A stretch of 14,293 nt of DNA, taken from assembly GCF_014385195.1 (NCBI RefSeq), contig NZ_JACRTG010000006.1, forward strand, positions 1 to 14,293, in the 5' to 3' direction. The position numbers were made by a program, and so were the translations under genes. This DNA comes from Paratissierella segnis (GTDB lineage: Bacteria > Bacillota > Clostridia > Tissierellales > Tissierellaceae). Below the pieces are notes generated by a model that was given only the letters and a program-made list of their open reading frames with translations, did no database searches and had not been told where the DNA came from. Below are positions 1 through 6,497 of the stretch, in pieces (the stretch's first letter is position 1; the number at the start of each line of letters is the position of its first letter).

Positions 1-21
1 ACAAGTATTTGCTTAACAGAT

Positions 22-50
22 TTGACAGTCATAAAGGGTAGTTCTTTATT
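22..50 (+). promoter_or_regulatory. Possible SigA-type promoter upstream of the spoVA operon
   Basis: A perfect TTGACA lies at 22-27, and 17 bases later TTTATT (45-50) matches four of six bases of a -10 box. The operon would be expected to use the forespore factor SigG, and I found no convincing SigG pair of boxes in 1-125. The main promoter may lie before the window. Confidence 0.2.
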
Positions 51-74
51 AATGCAATTTGCAAAAATAAATTA

Positions 75-108
75 ATGTTTAGAACACTTAAAAAGTTGTT
101 CTAAACAT
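75..108 (+). promoter_or_regulatory. 11-bp perfect inverted repeat in front of the spoVA operon
   Basis: ATGTTTAGAAC (75-85) is exactly repeated inverted as GTTCTAAACAT (98-108). Inside it, ACTT (86-89) can pair with AAGT (93-96) around a small loop, leaving one bulged T. In RNA this gives a stem of about 15 bp ending 6 bases before the GAGGTG ribosome site at 115-120. No T-run follows on the + strand, so it does not look like a terminator in that direction. It could be an operator or a leader hairpin. Confidence 0.5.
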
Positions 109-125
109 ATTATACGAGGTGAACT

Positions 126-290
126 ATGATGAAATTAATTTTGAAAAGAACTATTTTTCTTTTAATGACACTGACAATCATTATTTCTTTTGTATATCTA
201 TTTAAAATAAAAGAAGAAAAAACTAATAAAGTACCTAAAAGCGCAACACTTGTATTTAATTATATGGGGGAGGATATAAATGGAGAGTAA
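126..290 (+). CDS. Small single-pass membrane peptide leading the spoVA operon (54 aa)
   Basis: This reading frame encodes 54 residues. It starts at ATG 126 (a second ATG follows at 129) behind a well-spaced GAGGTG at 115-120, and ends at TAA 288-290. The N-terminus is basic (KLILKR), then about 18 hydrophobic residues (10-27) form one membrane segment or an uncleaved signal anchor. A charged KIKEEKTNK stretch and a short tail ending in GEDINGE follow. The last 11 bases overlap the spoVAA start at 280, so translation is probably coupled, and the spoVAA ribosome site lies inside this gene. I do not recognise the family. It could be an unannotated operon member, a leader peptide, or the remnant of a larger exported protein. 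The good ribosome site, coding-like composition and coupling favour a real gene; the function is unknown. Confidence 0.6.
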   Translation: MMKLILKRTIFLLMTLTIIISFVYLFKIKEEKTNKVPKSATLVFNYMGEDINGE

Positions 291-909
291 GGAACAAGCA
301 TATATTATATTTTCAAAGAGGTATTCACCGGGGAAAAATGACTCGGTTTATATAAAGGATATTGCAGAAGTATATTGTCAGAATGCAACAGTAAAAAAGG
401 AAATTGATTCTATAAAAGTATATATAAGTAAAGATGAAGAAAATTGGGATTATTTATCAGCTACCGATGTTATAAAAAAGATAGTTGATAAATTTCCATT
501 TGTAGACATAAGTCCTATGGGTGCAACTGAGATTATACTAGAGGTAAAATCCAGGGAAAGAGAAAATAAAACATTCGAATTGATAAAAACAACGTTAATT
601 TGTATTGTATTATTTTTTGGCGCAGCAATGGGTATCATGTATTTTCATGAGGATGTCAATATGAAGGATACTTTGGATAAACTATATTTTACTTTTACAG
701 GGGTTAAAAAAGAAAATCCATTAATCATGACAATACCGTATTCCTTTGGATTAGGAATTGGCATGGTTACATTTTTTAAAAGGGTAAAAAGTAAAAGTAT
801 AAGAAGAAGAAAAGAACCCGGTCCTTTGGACATAGAAACATATCTATATGACAAAGAAATGGACGAATATATCTTAGAAGAAATGCAAAAAAGACAAAAA
901 AAGGAATGA
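280..909 (+). CDS. spoVAA: Stage V sporulation protein AA
   Basis: The 209-residue product matches the length and plan of Bacillus SpoVAA (about 206). It has a soluble N-terminal domain of about 100 residues, a membrane segment at 102-121, the family signature FHEDVNMKD (122-130), a second membrane segment near 148-167 with IPYSFGLGIGM, and a basic then acidic cytoplasmic tail. SpoVA proteins sit in the inner spore membrane and take part in moving calcium-dipicolinic acid into the forespore and out on germination; the separate role of SpoVAA is poorly defined. The ATG at 280 follows GGGGGAGGA (265-273) and overlaps the upstream peptide gene. spoVAB starts 5 bases after the stop. Identification rests on the HEDV and IPYS motifs and on gene order, and is firm. 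Confidence 0.93.
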   Translation: MESKEQAYIIFSKRYSPGKNDSVYIKDIAEVYCQNATVKKEIDSIKVYISKDEENWDYLSATDVIKKIVDKFPFVDISPMGATEIILEVKSRERENKTFELIKTTLICIVLFFGAAMGIMYFHEDVNMKDTLDKLYFTFTGVKKENPLIMTIPYSFGLGIGMVTFFKRVKSKSIRRRKEPGPLDIETYLYDKEMDEYILEEMQKRQKKE

Positions 910-914
910 TATAG

Positions 915-1331
915 ATGAGTTATGTTATTCTTATTCTGATGTCAATAGGTGGAGGAGTTGTTGTAGGCGGTGCTTATGCAGCCTTCATAGCATTGATAGA
1001 AATATTTCCTAGAGTGATTCAATTGACTGAAACAAATAGATATTTGAAGCTATATGAGGATATGTACATTTTGGGAGGATTTTTAGCCTCCTTTGTATAT
1101 TTTTATGATTTTTCAATTAAACTAGGAAAGATAAGTACATTACCAATAGGATTTATTTTAGGAGCATATATAGGACTATTTTCATCAGCTTTGGCGGAGA
1201 CCTTGAATGTTATACCGATTATGGCCCAGAAGTTTAAATTAAACAGAAAAGAAAATGCTATAAAAAGGGCTTTATTGATGGGTAAAGTTGCAGGCTCATT
1301 ATATTATTTTCTAATTCATATAGGAGGTTAA
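915..1331 (+). CDS. spoVAB: Stage V sporulation protein AB
   Basis: The 138-residue, very hydrophobic protein has about four membrane segments (roughly 3-29, 50-66, 75-95 and 118-136). The glycine-rich N-terminus (SIGGGVVVGG), FPRVIQLTET (31-40), ETLNVIPIMAQ (95-105) and GKVAGSLYYF (123-132) agree with what I recall of Bacillus SpoVAB (141 residues). It is an inner-membrane member of the SpoVA dipicolinate transport machinery made in the forespore. The ATG at 915 is preceded by AAAGGAA around 900-906, and only 5 bases separate it from spoVAA. spoVAC begins one base after its stop, so the genes form one transcript. spoVAA and spoVAB are missing from many Clostridia that keep only C, D and E, so their presence here is of some taxonomic interest. 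Confidence 0.92.
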   Translation: MSYVILILMSIGGGVVVGGAYAAFIALIEIFPRVIQLTETNRYLKLYEDMYILGGFLASFVYFYDFSIKLGKISTLPIGFILGAYIGLFSSALAETLNVIPIMAQKFKLNRKENAIKRALLMGKVAGSLYYFLIHIGG

Positions 1332-1332
1332 A

Positions 1333-1779
1333 ATGGAAAAATTAAATAAGAAAGAGTATGAAAAATATGTAGAAGGTAAGATACCAAAGCCGACCTATGT
1401 AAAAAACATTATTATGGCTTTTTTAGTCGGGGGTTTTATTTGTACTTTAGGTCAATTTATTTTAAATTATCTGCTGAGCTTGGGACTAAATGAATCAAGT
1501 GCGGCATCTTTTACATCTATAGCCTTAGTATTTCTGGGGTCTTTGTTGACTGGGCTGGGGATATATGACAAGATAGGCAAAATAGGCGGTGCAGGAGCTT
1601 CTGTGCCTATAACAGGTTTTGCAAATTCTATAGTTTCTCCTGCAATGGAATTTAAAAGAGAAGGATTTATTTTTGGAGTTGCATCCAAAATGTTCACAAT
1701 CGCAGGCCCGGTATTGGTTTATGGCATTGGGGGTTCGGTTATTGTTGGATTATTGACTTTATTATTCAAGGGTAGGTGA
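1333..1779 (+). CDS. spoVAC: Stage V sporulation protein AC
   Basis: The 148-residue membrane protein has segments near 25-48, 58-78, 92-104 and 118-145. The core signature GGAGASVPITGFAN (85-98) is shared with SpoVAE in this operon. Bacillus SpoVAC has been shown to behave as a mechanosensitive channel in the spore inner membrane, and with SpoVAD and SpoVAE it makes the conserved core of the dipicolinate channel. The start ATG has TAGGAGGT (1321-1328) in front, lying inside the end of spoVAB. spoVAD follows 4 bases after the stop. Confidence 0.95.
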   Translation: MEKLNKKEYEKYVEGKIPKPTYVKNIIMAFLVGGFICTLGQFILNYLLSLGLNESSAASFTSIALVFLGSLLTGLGIYDKIGKIGGAGASVPITGFANSIVSPAMEFKREGFIFGVASKMFTIAGPVLVYGIGGSVIVGLLTLLFKGR

Positions 1780-1783
1780 TAAC

Positions 1784-2803
1784 TTGGCTGTAAAAAGATT
1801 GGGAACTCAAACAGTAAAATTCGGTAATCCTCCTTCGATTAAAGGATTTTATACAATAGTAGGCCCTAAGGAAGGAGATGGACCTTTATCAAAATATTTT
1901 GATTTAATCTTGGCAGATGATCTCTGGGGTCAAGAGTCATGGGAAAAAGCTGAGATTAAAATGCAGGAAGAGTGCATAAAAGCCGCTATAAACAATGGGG
2001 GATTGACAGTAAATGATATTAATTATTTAATTGCAGGGGATTTATTGAATCAAATAATTGCTACAGGTTATTCCGCAAGACAGATAAGCATACCATTTTT
2101 TGGACTTTATGGAGCTTGCTCTACCATGACTGAGTCTTTATCATTAGGGGCTATGATAGTTGACGGAGGATTTGCAGATAATGTCATTTGCTCTGCATCA
2201 AGTCATTTTAGTACTGCTGAAAGACAATTTAGATTTCCGCTTGAATATGGCAATCAAAGGAAGTTTTCATCACAATGGACTGTGACAGGTTCAGGTGCAA
2301 CTCTTTTAGCATCAGGCGGAAATGGACCATATATAAAATATGTAACTACAGGAAAGATTATTGATGCAGGCATTAAAGATGTAAATAATATGGGTGCTGC
2401 TATGGCTCCTGCAGCTGTAGATACACTTTTGTATCATTTTAGGGATATAGGATGTAAACCTTCAGATTACGATTTGATTATATCAGGTGACTTAGGCCAT
2501 ATAGGCAAAGAAATAGTAATAGATATGATGAAAAGAGAAGGTTATGATTTAAGAAGTATGTATACCGATGCAGGTGTAGAGATATTTGACAAAGATACAC
2601 AGGATACCCATGCGGGTGGAAGTGGATGTGCATGTTCGGCTGCCGTATTTAATGGCTATGTCCTAAAGGAGATAAAAAAAGGAAAATTCAATAGAGTTTT
2701 AATAATGTCAACCGGAGCACTCCACTCAACTACAAGTGTTCAACAGGGTGAATCCATACCTTGTATTGCACATGCGGTAACAATTGATAAGAAAAGGGAG
2801 TAG
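1784..2803 (+). CDS. spoVAD: Stage V sporulation protein AD, dipicolinate-binding thiolase-fold protein
   Basis: The 339-residue soluble protein has the normal length for SpoVAD (338 in Bacillus). SpoVAD has a thiolase-like fold, binds dipicolinic acid and sits on the outer face of the inner spore membrane. Motifs seen: AGDLLNQ (84-90), YGACSTMTE (109-117, with C112 at the place of the thiolase nucleophile), the family signature SSHFSTAERQFRFP (139-152), MAPAAVDTL (207-215) and GGSGCACSA (278-286). The start is a TTG at 1784 behind GGTAGGTGAT (1771-1780), which overlaps the end of spoVAC. No in-frame ATG comes before the conserved N-terminus, so TTG is the best start and may limit expression relative to its neighbours. 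spoVAE begins 7 bases after the stop. Confidence 0.96.
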   Translation: MAVKRLGTQTVKFGNPPSIKGFYTIVGPKEGDGPLSKYFDLILADDLWGQESWEKAEIKMQEECIKAAINNGGLTVNDINYLIAGDLLNQIIATGYSARQISIPFFGLYGACSTMTESLSLGAMIVDGGFADNVICSASSHFSTAERQFRFPLEYGNQRKFSSQWTVTGSGATLLASGGNGPYIKYVTTGKIIDAGIKDVNNMGAAMAPAAVDTLLYHFRDIGCKPSDYDLIISGDLGHIGKEIVIDMMKREGYDLRSMYTDAGVEIFDKDTQDTHAGGSGCACSAAVFNGYVLKEIKKGKFNRVLIMSTGALHSTTSVQQGESIPCIAHAVTIDKKRE

Positions 2804-2810
2804 ATAGAGA

Positions 2811-3167
2811 ATGGATTATGTTAAGGCATTTATAGTTGGGGGATTAATATGTGTAATTGGTCAGATTTTATTGGATAATACAAAATTAACTCCTGCGCAT
2901 ATATTGGTATCTTTTCTTACTGCGGGGGTTGTACTTGGAGGACTTGGGCTTTATACCCCTATAGTTGAATTTGGAGGAGCGGGTGCTACCGTGCCAATAA
3001 GCGGTTTTGGATATGCGCTATCTCAAGGCGCCATAGAAGGTGCTGGGACAAAAGGATTACTAGGTGCATTTACAGGTGGGATTGAAGCAGCAGGCGGTGG
3101 GATTGCTGCTGTTATACTGTTTGGGTATGTTGTGGCATTGGTGTTTAATCCTAAAACAAAAGACTAA
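2811..3167 (+). CDS. spoVAE: Stage V sporulation protein AE (AEb type)
   Basis: The 118-residue membrane protein has about three to four segments (4-22, 31-50, 60-75, 88-112). Its GGAGATVPISGFG (55-67) repeats the signature of SpoVAC, and both start with a GGLICVIGQ-like segment (compare GGFICTLGQ in SpoVAC), so the two are paralogues. It completes the conserved C-D-E core of the dipicolinate channel. No spoVAEa or spoVAF follows; the operon ends here with a palindromic terminator whose left arm begins inside the last codons (3159). The converging PBP gene lies just beyond. Confidence 0.95.
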   Translation: MDYVKAFIVGGLICVIGQILLDNTKLTPAHILVSFLTAGVVLGGLGLYTPIVEFGGAGATVPISGFGYALSQGAIEGAGTKGLLGAFTGGIEAAGGGIAAVILFGYVVALVFNPKTKD

Positions 3168-3190
3168 GGGTTTATAAACCCTTAGTCTTT
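3159..3190. terminator. Bidirectional palindromic terminator between spoVAE and the PBP gene
   Basis: This is a perfect 32-bp palindrome centred between 3174 and 3175: AAGACTAAGGG on the left, TTTATAAA in the middle, CCCTTAGTCTT on the right. The spoVAE stop codon (3165-3167) lies within its left arm. On the - strand it is followed by TTTTGTTTT, a good U-tract for ending the PBP transcript. The + side U-tract is shorter. It most likely serves both converging genes. Confidence 0.85.
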
Positions 3191-3194
3191 AAGG

Positions 3195-6170
3195 TTAGTT
3201 ACCGTTGTTATTACCTCTGTTTTTGGAACGTCCGTTACTGTTACGATTACCATTATCATTAGTTTCAAATGGATTGAGAGGTACTATCTCTTCACTATCA
3301 TTGTCATCTTCTCCGTTGCCTTCTCTATCCTTGTTAAGCCAATCATTAAACCAATCGTCTATGATATCCGGAACCCAATTTGATTCGTTATGTTCATCAC
3401 AGACTGCTGTAGGAGCATTGTATTGATAATCACTTGGGACTATACCATTATGGTCTTGAGGATTATATGGAGGTGTCCTTTGAATAAATATTCTGGTCTC
3501 AACTACACTTTCAGGACAATACTCATTTGCAATTTTACCGTTGGTAGCATCGATTTCTAATGCAACATGCATATCACAATATTTTGTTGGCACAGTACCA
3601 TTTGCAAAGATTTCTGTTTTTACAACTCCCCTTGGATCTTGCGTACAAAGCTCGGATGCCAATAACCCGGACTGTGTACAGATGCTTGCGCTTACAATAC
3701 CATCAGGTTTTTCAAAGCTATTTTTACCTTCTAGGTCTTCGTGGATTTTGGTATTTATATATTGCCATAATTGCGCTGCAGTACTACTGCTTTTTCCCAG
3801 AGTTATTTTAGGAGAATCATTTCCTATCCAAGTTCCTGTGACATAATATGGGGTGTAACCTATAAACCATATATCAGCCTGATTTTGGGTTGTACCGGTT
3901 TTTCCCGCTACTACCATATTTTTAAGCTTTGCTCTGCTGCCTAAACCATTGCTTACGGTAGTTCTCAATATATCCCCCATAATATATGCTACTTGAGGAG
4001 ATGTTACTACAGTTTCTTTAGGGATATTATCTATTAGAACTTTTCCATTTTTATCAACAATTTTTGTAAATGCTATCGGTTCTATATATGTTCCTTGATT
4101 TGCGATAGCTCCGTATGCAGCTGTCATTTCCAACGGAGTAAGACCTTTTGTCATGCCTCCGAGGGCTAATGCGGATAGATTTTCATCATTTGTAGCTCTG
4201 TTTTCAACACTGGTTATTATATTATCCTTTTCCGGATGAGCTGCATTTATAATTCCCATCTTTTCCAGATAAGCCATAGAAGTCTTGATTCCAATGCTTT
4301 GTAATGTTTTTACAGCGTTAACATTTACGGATTGCTCAACTGATTTTCTCAATGTGTGCATTCCCCGATATCCGGTATACCAGTTCTTTGGCCATAGTTG
4401 TCCATTACCATTATAAAAAGGTATATCATCAATGGCGGAAGCAGCAGTATAACCATTGTCCAATGCAGGTAAATATACTGCTATCGGTTTTATTGCTGAT
4501 CCGGGTTGCCTCTGTGAAGCTGTTGCTCTATTTAATATTCTTGTACCATCTACATCCCGTCCGCCAACTATTGCAAGTATATGACCATTTCTATAATCCA
4601 TAACTACTGTACCTGATTGCGGTTGGACAATACCGTTTTTATCCACAAAGAAAAACTTGTTATCAATCAGTAAATTTTCATTTTCGTCTATTTTATAAAA
4701 ATCATTATTTTTATCTAAAAAGTTCTTCTTAAACTTTACTCCATTATCTATGATTTCAAATTCATCTTCATTTGGCATTATAGATCCGCAGGTATGTGTT
4801 ACTAAATTTTTCCTTTCATCTATTGTATAAAAGTCAGCTACATCAACATGTTTTTTATATGGTGTTAATTTGTTATTCCTTATTATTAAATTCCCATCTG
4901 TAAGTTCATATGTTCCTTTTTCAATAAATAGGTGATAATCATCTGTCATGAGATTATCTTTTTTGAAAAATATAATATTTTTCTTATCGTCCAATACATT
5001 GCCGGCTTTGTTTAAGCTCCAATCCACCAATATAGGACCCTTAATATTATCAGTTTTTCCTACGAGAATTTCGGTAAAATTACTATAAGCATCTTCTAAT
5101 TTCTTTTGAAGATTGACATTAATAGTGGAATATATTTTTAAACCGCCCGTATATAACTCATCTTCTGCTTGTTGTTTTGTATAACCTAATTTTTCTACTA
5201 ATGCTTCCACAACTTGAGTTTTAACATAGTCAGTAAAGTAGTTGGTAATATCATATGTCTTCTTTTCTCCGGGTTTTAAATTTTCCTTTATATTTTCATT
5301 CAGCGCCAGATTATATTCTTCTTCCGAGATTTTACCTAAATCAAGCATTTTTTTAAGTACAACCTTTTGTCTGTCAACAGATTTTTGATTATAAACTAAA
5401 ATGTATTTTTCACCCAATACATCGGTTTGACCTACTTCATAGTGTGTACTGCTGTCAAAGTCTTCGGGCTTTACTCTATAGAAAGGCTGATAGGTATTTG
5501 TTCCCTTAACTACACCTGCCAATAGGGCTGATTCGGCCAATGTTAAATCCTCTACATCTTTAGAAAAATATGTTTGAGCGGCTTCTTGTACTCCGTAAGC
5601 ATTTTGTCCAAAATAACTTCGGTTTAAATAAGACTCAAGTATTTGATCCTTTGAAAGAACTCTTTCAATTTGCAAGGCTAAATACATTTCAGTTATTTTT
5701 CTGGTTAAAGATTTATCCAATGGGTCTAAATACAACCCTCTGGCTAACTGTTGGGTTATAGTACTTGCGCCACGCATGCCTCCTGACTTCAAATTATCAA
5801 TTAATGCAGAAACTATCCCCCTTGGATCTATCCCTATGTGATCTTTAAATCTTTCATCTTCTATTGAAATAAATGCTTCCTTCAAATATTCGGGCATAGT
5901 ATTTAGCCCTACTATAGTTCTAAGTTCTGCAGCCTGTATCTTTTCAACCATATTGCCATCTAAATCATATATAAATGATGTTTGATCTAAAGTTGAATTA
6001 ATATTTGAAGGATCTATTTCCGGTGCATCTTTTATTATAGATAAAACAATACCTGTTGCAGCTCCTCCACCTATGATGGCTAATATTAAAATAAGAATTA
6101 ATAAGGTCTTAACAACTTTAGAAGCTGTAACTTTCTTTTGTTTCTTTTTATTATTCTTTTCATCCGACAT
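3195..6170 (-). CDS. Class A penicillin-binding protein (bifunctional transglycosylase/transpeptidase, PBP1A type)
   Basis: The 991-residue protein makes and cross-links peptidoglycan outside the membrane. It has a lysine-rich cytoplasmic N-terminus (1-21), one membrane anchor (22-46) and a GT51 transglycosylase domain with EDERFKDHIG (104-113, E104 catalytic), GASTITQQLAR (134-144) and RKITE (157-161). After an interdomain region (about 290-515) comes a transpeptidase with active site SAIK (S558, K561), SVN (614-616) and KTGT (757-760). After the transpeptidase lies a segment with five cysteines (831, 842, 865, 885, 924), common in clostridial PBPs, and an Asn/Gly/Arg-rich tail (968-991). 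It is longer than typical PBP1A (about 800-900) because of the interdomain insert and the tail. Start ATG 6170 follows AAGGAGGT (6184-6177). A clear promoter and structured leader lie upstream. The symbol ponA or pbpA would be a guess. Confidence 0.95.
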   Translation of the reverse strand: MSDEKNNKKKQKKVTASKVVKTLLILILILAIIGGGAATGIVLSIIKDAPEIDPSNINSTLDQTSFIYDLDGNMVEKIQAAELRTIVGLNTMPEYLKEAFISIEDERFKDHIGIDPRGIVSALIDNLKSGGMRGASTITQQLARGLYLDPLDKSLTRKITEMYLALQIERVLSKDQILESYLNRSYFGQNAYGVQEAAQTYFSKDVEDLTLAESALLAGVVKGTNTYQPFYRVKPEDFDSSTHYEVGQTDVLGEKYILVYNQKSVDRQKVVLKKMLDLGKISEEEYNLALNENIKENLKPGEKKTYDITNYFTDYVKTQVVEALVEKLGYTKQQAEDELYTGGLKIYSTINVNLQKKLEDAYSNFTEILVGKTDNIKGPILVDWSLNKAGNVLDDKKNIIFFKKDNLMTDDYHLFIEKGTYELTDGNLIIRNNKLTPYKKHVDVADFYTIDERKNLVTHTCGSIMPNEDEFEIIDNGVKFKKNFLDKNNDFYKIDENENLLIDNKFFFVDKNGIVQPQSGTVVMDYRNGHILAIVGGRDVDGTRILNRATASQRQPGSAIKPIAVYLPALDNGYTAASAIDDIPFYNGNGQLWPKNWYTGYRGMHTLRKSVEQSVNVNAVKTLQSIGIKTSMAYLEKMGIINAAHPEKDNIITSVENRATNDENLSALALGGMTKGLTPLEMTAAYGAIANQGTYIEPIAFTKIVDKNGKVLIDNIPKETVVTSPQVAYIMGDILRTTVSNGLGSRAKLKNMVVAGKTGTTQNQADIWFIGYTPYYVTGTWIGNDSPKITLGKSSSTAAQLWQYINTKIHEDLEGKNSFEKPDGIVSASICTQSGLLASELCTQDPRGVVKTEIFANGTVPTKYCDMHVALEIDATNGKIANEYCPESVVETRIFIQRTPPYNPQDHNGIVPSDYQYNAPTAVCDEHNESNWVPDIIDDWFNDWLNKDREGNGEDDNDSEEIVPLNPFETNDNGNRNSNGRSKNRGNNNGN

Positions 6171-6205
6171 TAATTTACCTCCTTAATTATACAACCAAGC
6201 ATGTA

Positions 6206-6263
6206 ACGAGGTGATATCTCGCTAAAGCAATGCGTAGAAACTGTATGCAGTTTCATTAATGCT
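6206..6263 (-). promoter_or_regulatory. Structured leader of the PBP mRNA
   Basis: Read on the - strand, the leader begins near 6264 and can form GAAACTG/CAGTTTC (6254-6248 with 6243-6237, CATA loop), closed further out by AGCA (6260-6263 side) and TGCT (6226-6229 side). A second small hairpin CGAG/CTCG follows at 6221-6207. Its ACCTC (6212-6208) is complementary to GAGGT in the ribosome site (6181-6177). No known riboswitch class is recognised. Confidence 0.4.
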
Positions 6264-6270
6264 AGAATAT

Positions 6271-6299
6271 ATTATAACATAGAAATCAATGGTTGTTAA
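6271..6299 (-). promoter_or_regulatory. SigA-type promoter of the PBP gene
   Basis: On the - strand TTAACA (6299-6294, five of six) is followed after 17 bases by a perfect TATAAT (6276-6271). The -10 is extended by TG one base upstream (TGTTATAAT). Transcription would begin near 6264, giving a leader of about 94 bases. Confidence 0.8.
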
Positions 6300-6399
6300 C
6301 AAATAACAAATATCTCAAAGGTTACAATATGCTTACAAAAAGATTTCATACTTCGACATTAAGAATTGTTTGTAAACTCGGGAATTATAACTATAGTTT

Positions 6400-6453
6400 C
6401 CACTAATTGAATTTTATAAACAAATGGATTGAGATATTTTGGCTAATTAGTGG
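6400..6453 (+). repeat. 9-bp inverted repeat bracketing the gltX -35 region
   Basis: CCACTAATT (6400-6408) and AATTAGTGG (6445-6453) are exact inverted copies 36 bases apart. The right copy abuts the TATAAT box and includes its TG extension. Since it lies upstream of the start of transcription it would act as DNA, for example as two half-sites of an operator. Confidence 0.4.
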
Positions 6454-6459
6454 TATAAT
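6429..6459 (+). promoter_or_regulatory. Promoter of gltX
   Basis: A perfect TATAAT (6454-6459) with the TG extension (TGGTATAAT) is preceded by TTGAGA (6429-6434, five of six) at a long 19-base spacing. Transcription would start near 6466. This excludes the upstream TTG at 6459 as a start codon and leaves a leader of only about 32 bases, too short for a T-box. Confidence 0.65.
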
Positions 6460-6497
6460 TGATTATAAATCAAGTTTCATTCGAAGGGAGTTTTTTT

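Larger units (their letters stand above)
6171..6497. other. Divergent intergenic region between the PBP gene and gltX
   Basis: About 327 bases without a gene hold both divergent promoters, the PBP leader (6171-6264), a 10-bp palindrome AACTATAGTT (6389-6398) and a 9-bp inverted repeat around the gltX promoter. The part from 6300 to 6388 is AT-rich and shows nothing I can name. Confidence 0.7.

Noticed and set aside
75..108. LexA (SOS) box GAAC...GTTC before spoVA, and the similar GAAC-TTT-GTTC at 7980-7990
   Set aside because: The Firmicutes LexA box has exactly four bases between GAAC and GTTC; here they are 12 and 3.
106..112. SigG-like -10 CATATTA before the spoVA operon
   Set aside because: No -35 partner at suitable spacing, and transcription would start at the ribosome site itself.
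3205..5761. Several open frames on the + strand inside the PBP gene
   Set aside because: They are antisense shadows of a well-conserved gene, with no ribosome sites or recognisable domains.
6459..6497. N-terminal extension of gltX from a TTG start
   Set aside because: The TTG overlaps the TATAAT box, so it would not be in the mRNA; conserved GluRS sequence starts at ATG 6498, which has a ribosome site.
6400..6497. T-box riboswitch for gltX
   Set aside because: The mRNA leader is only about 32 bases and has no T-box or specifier structure.
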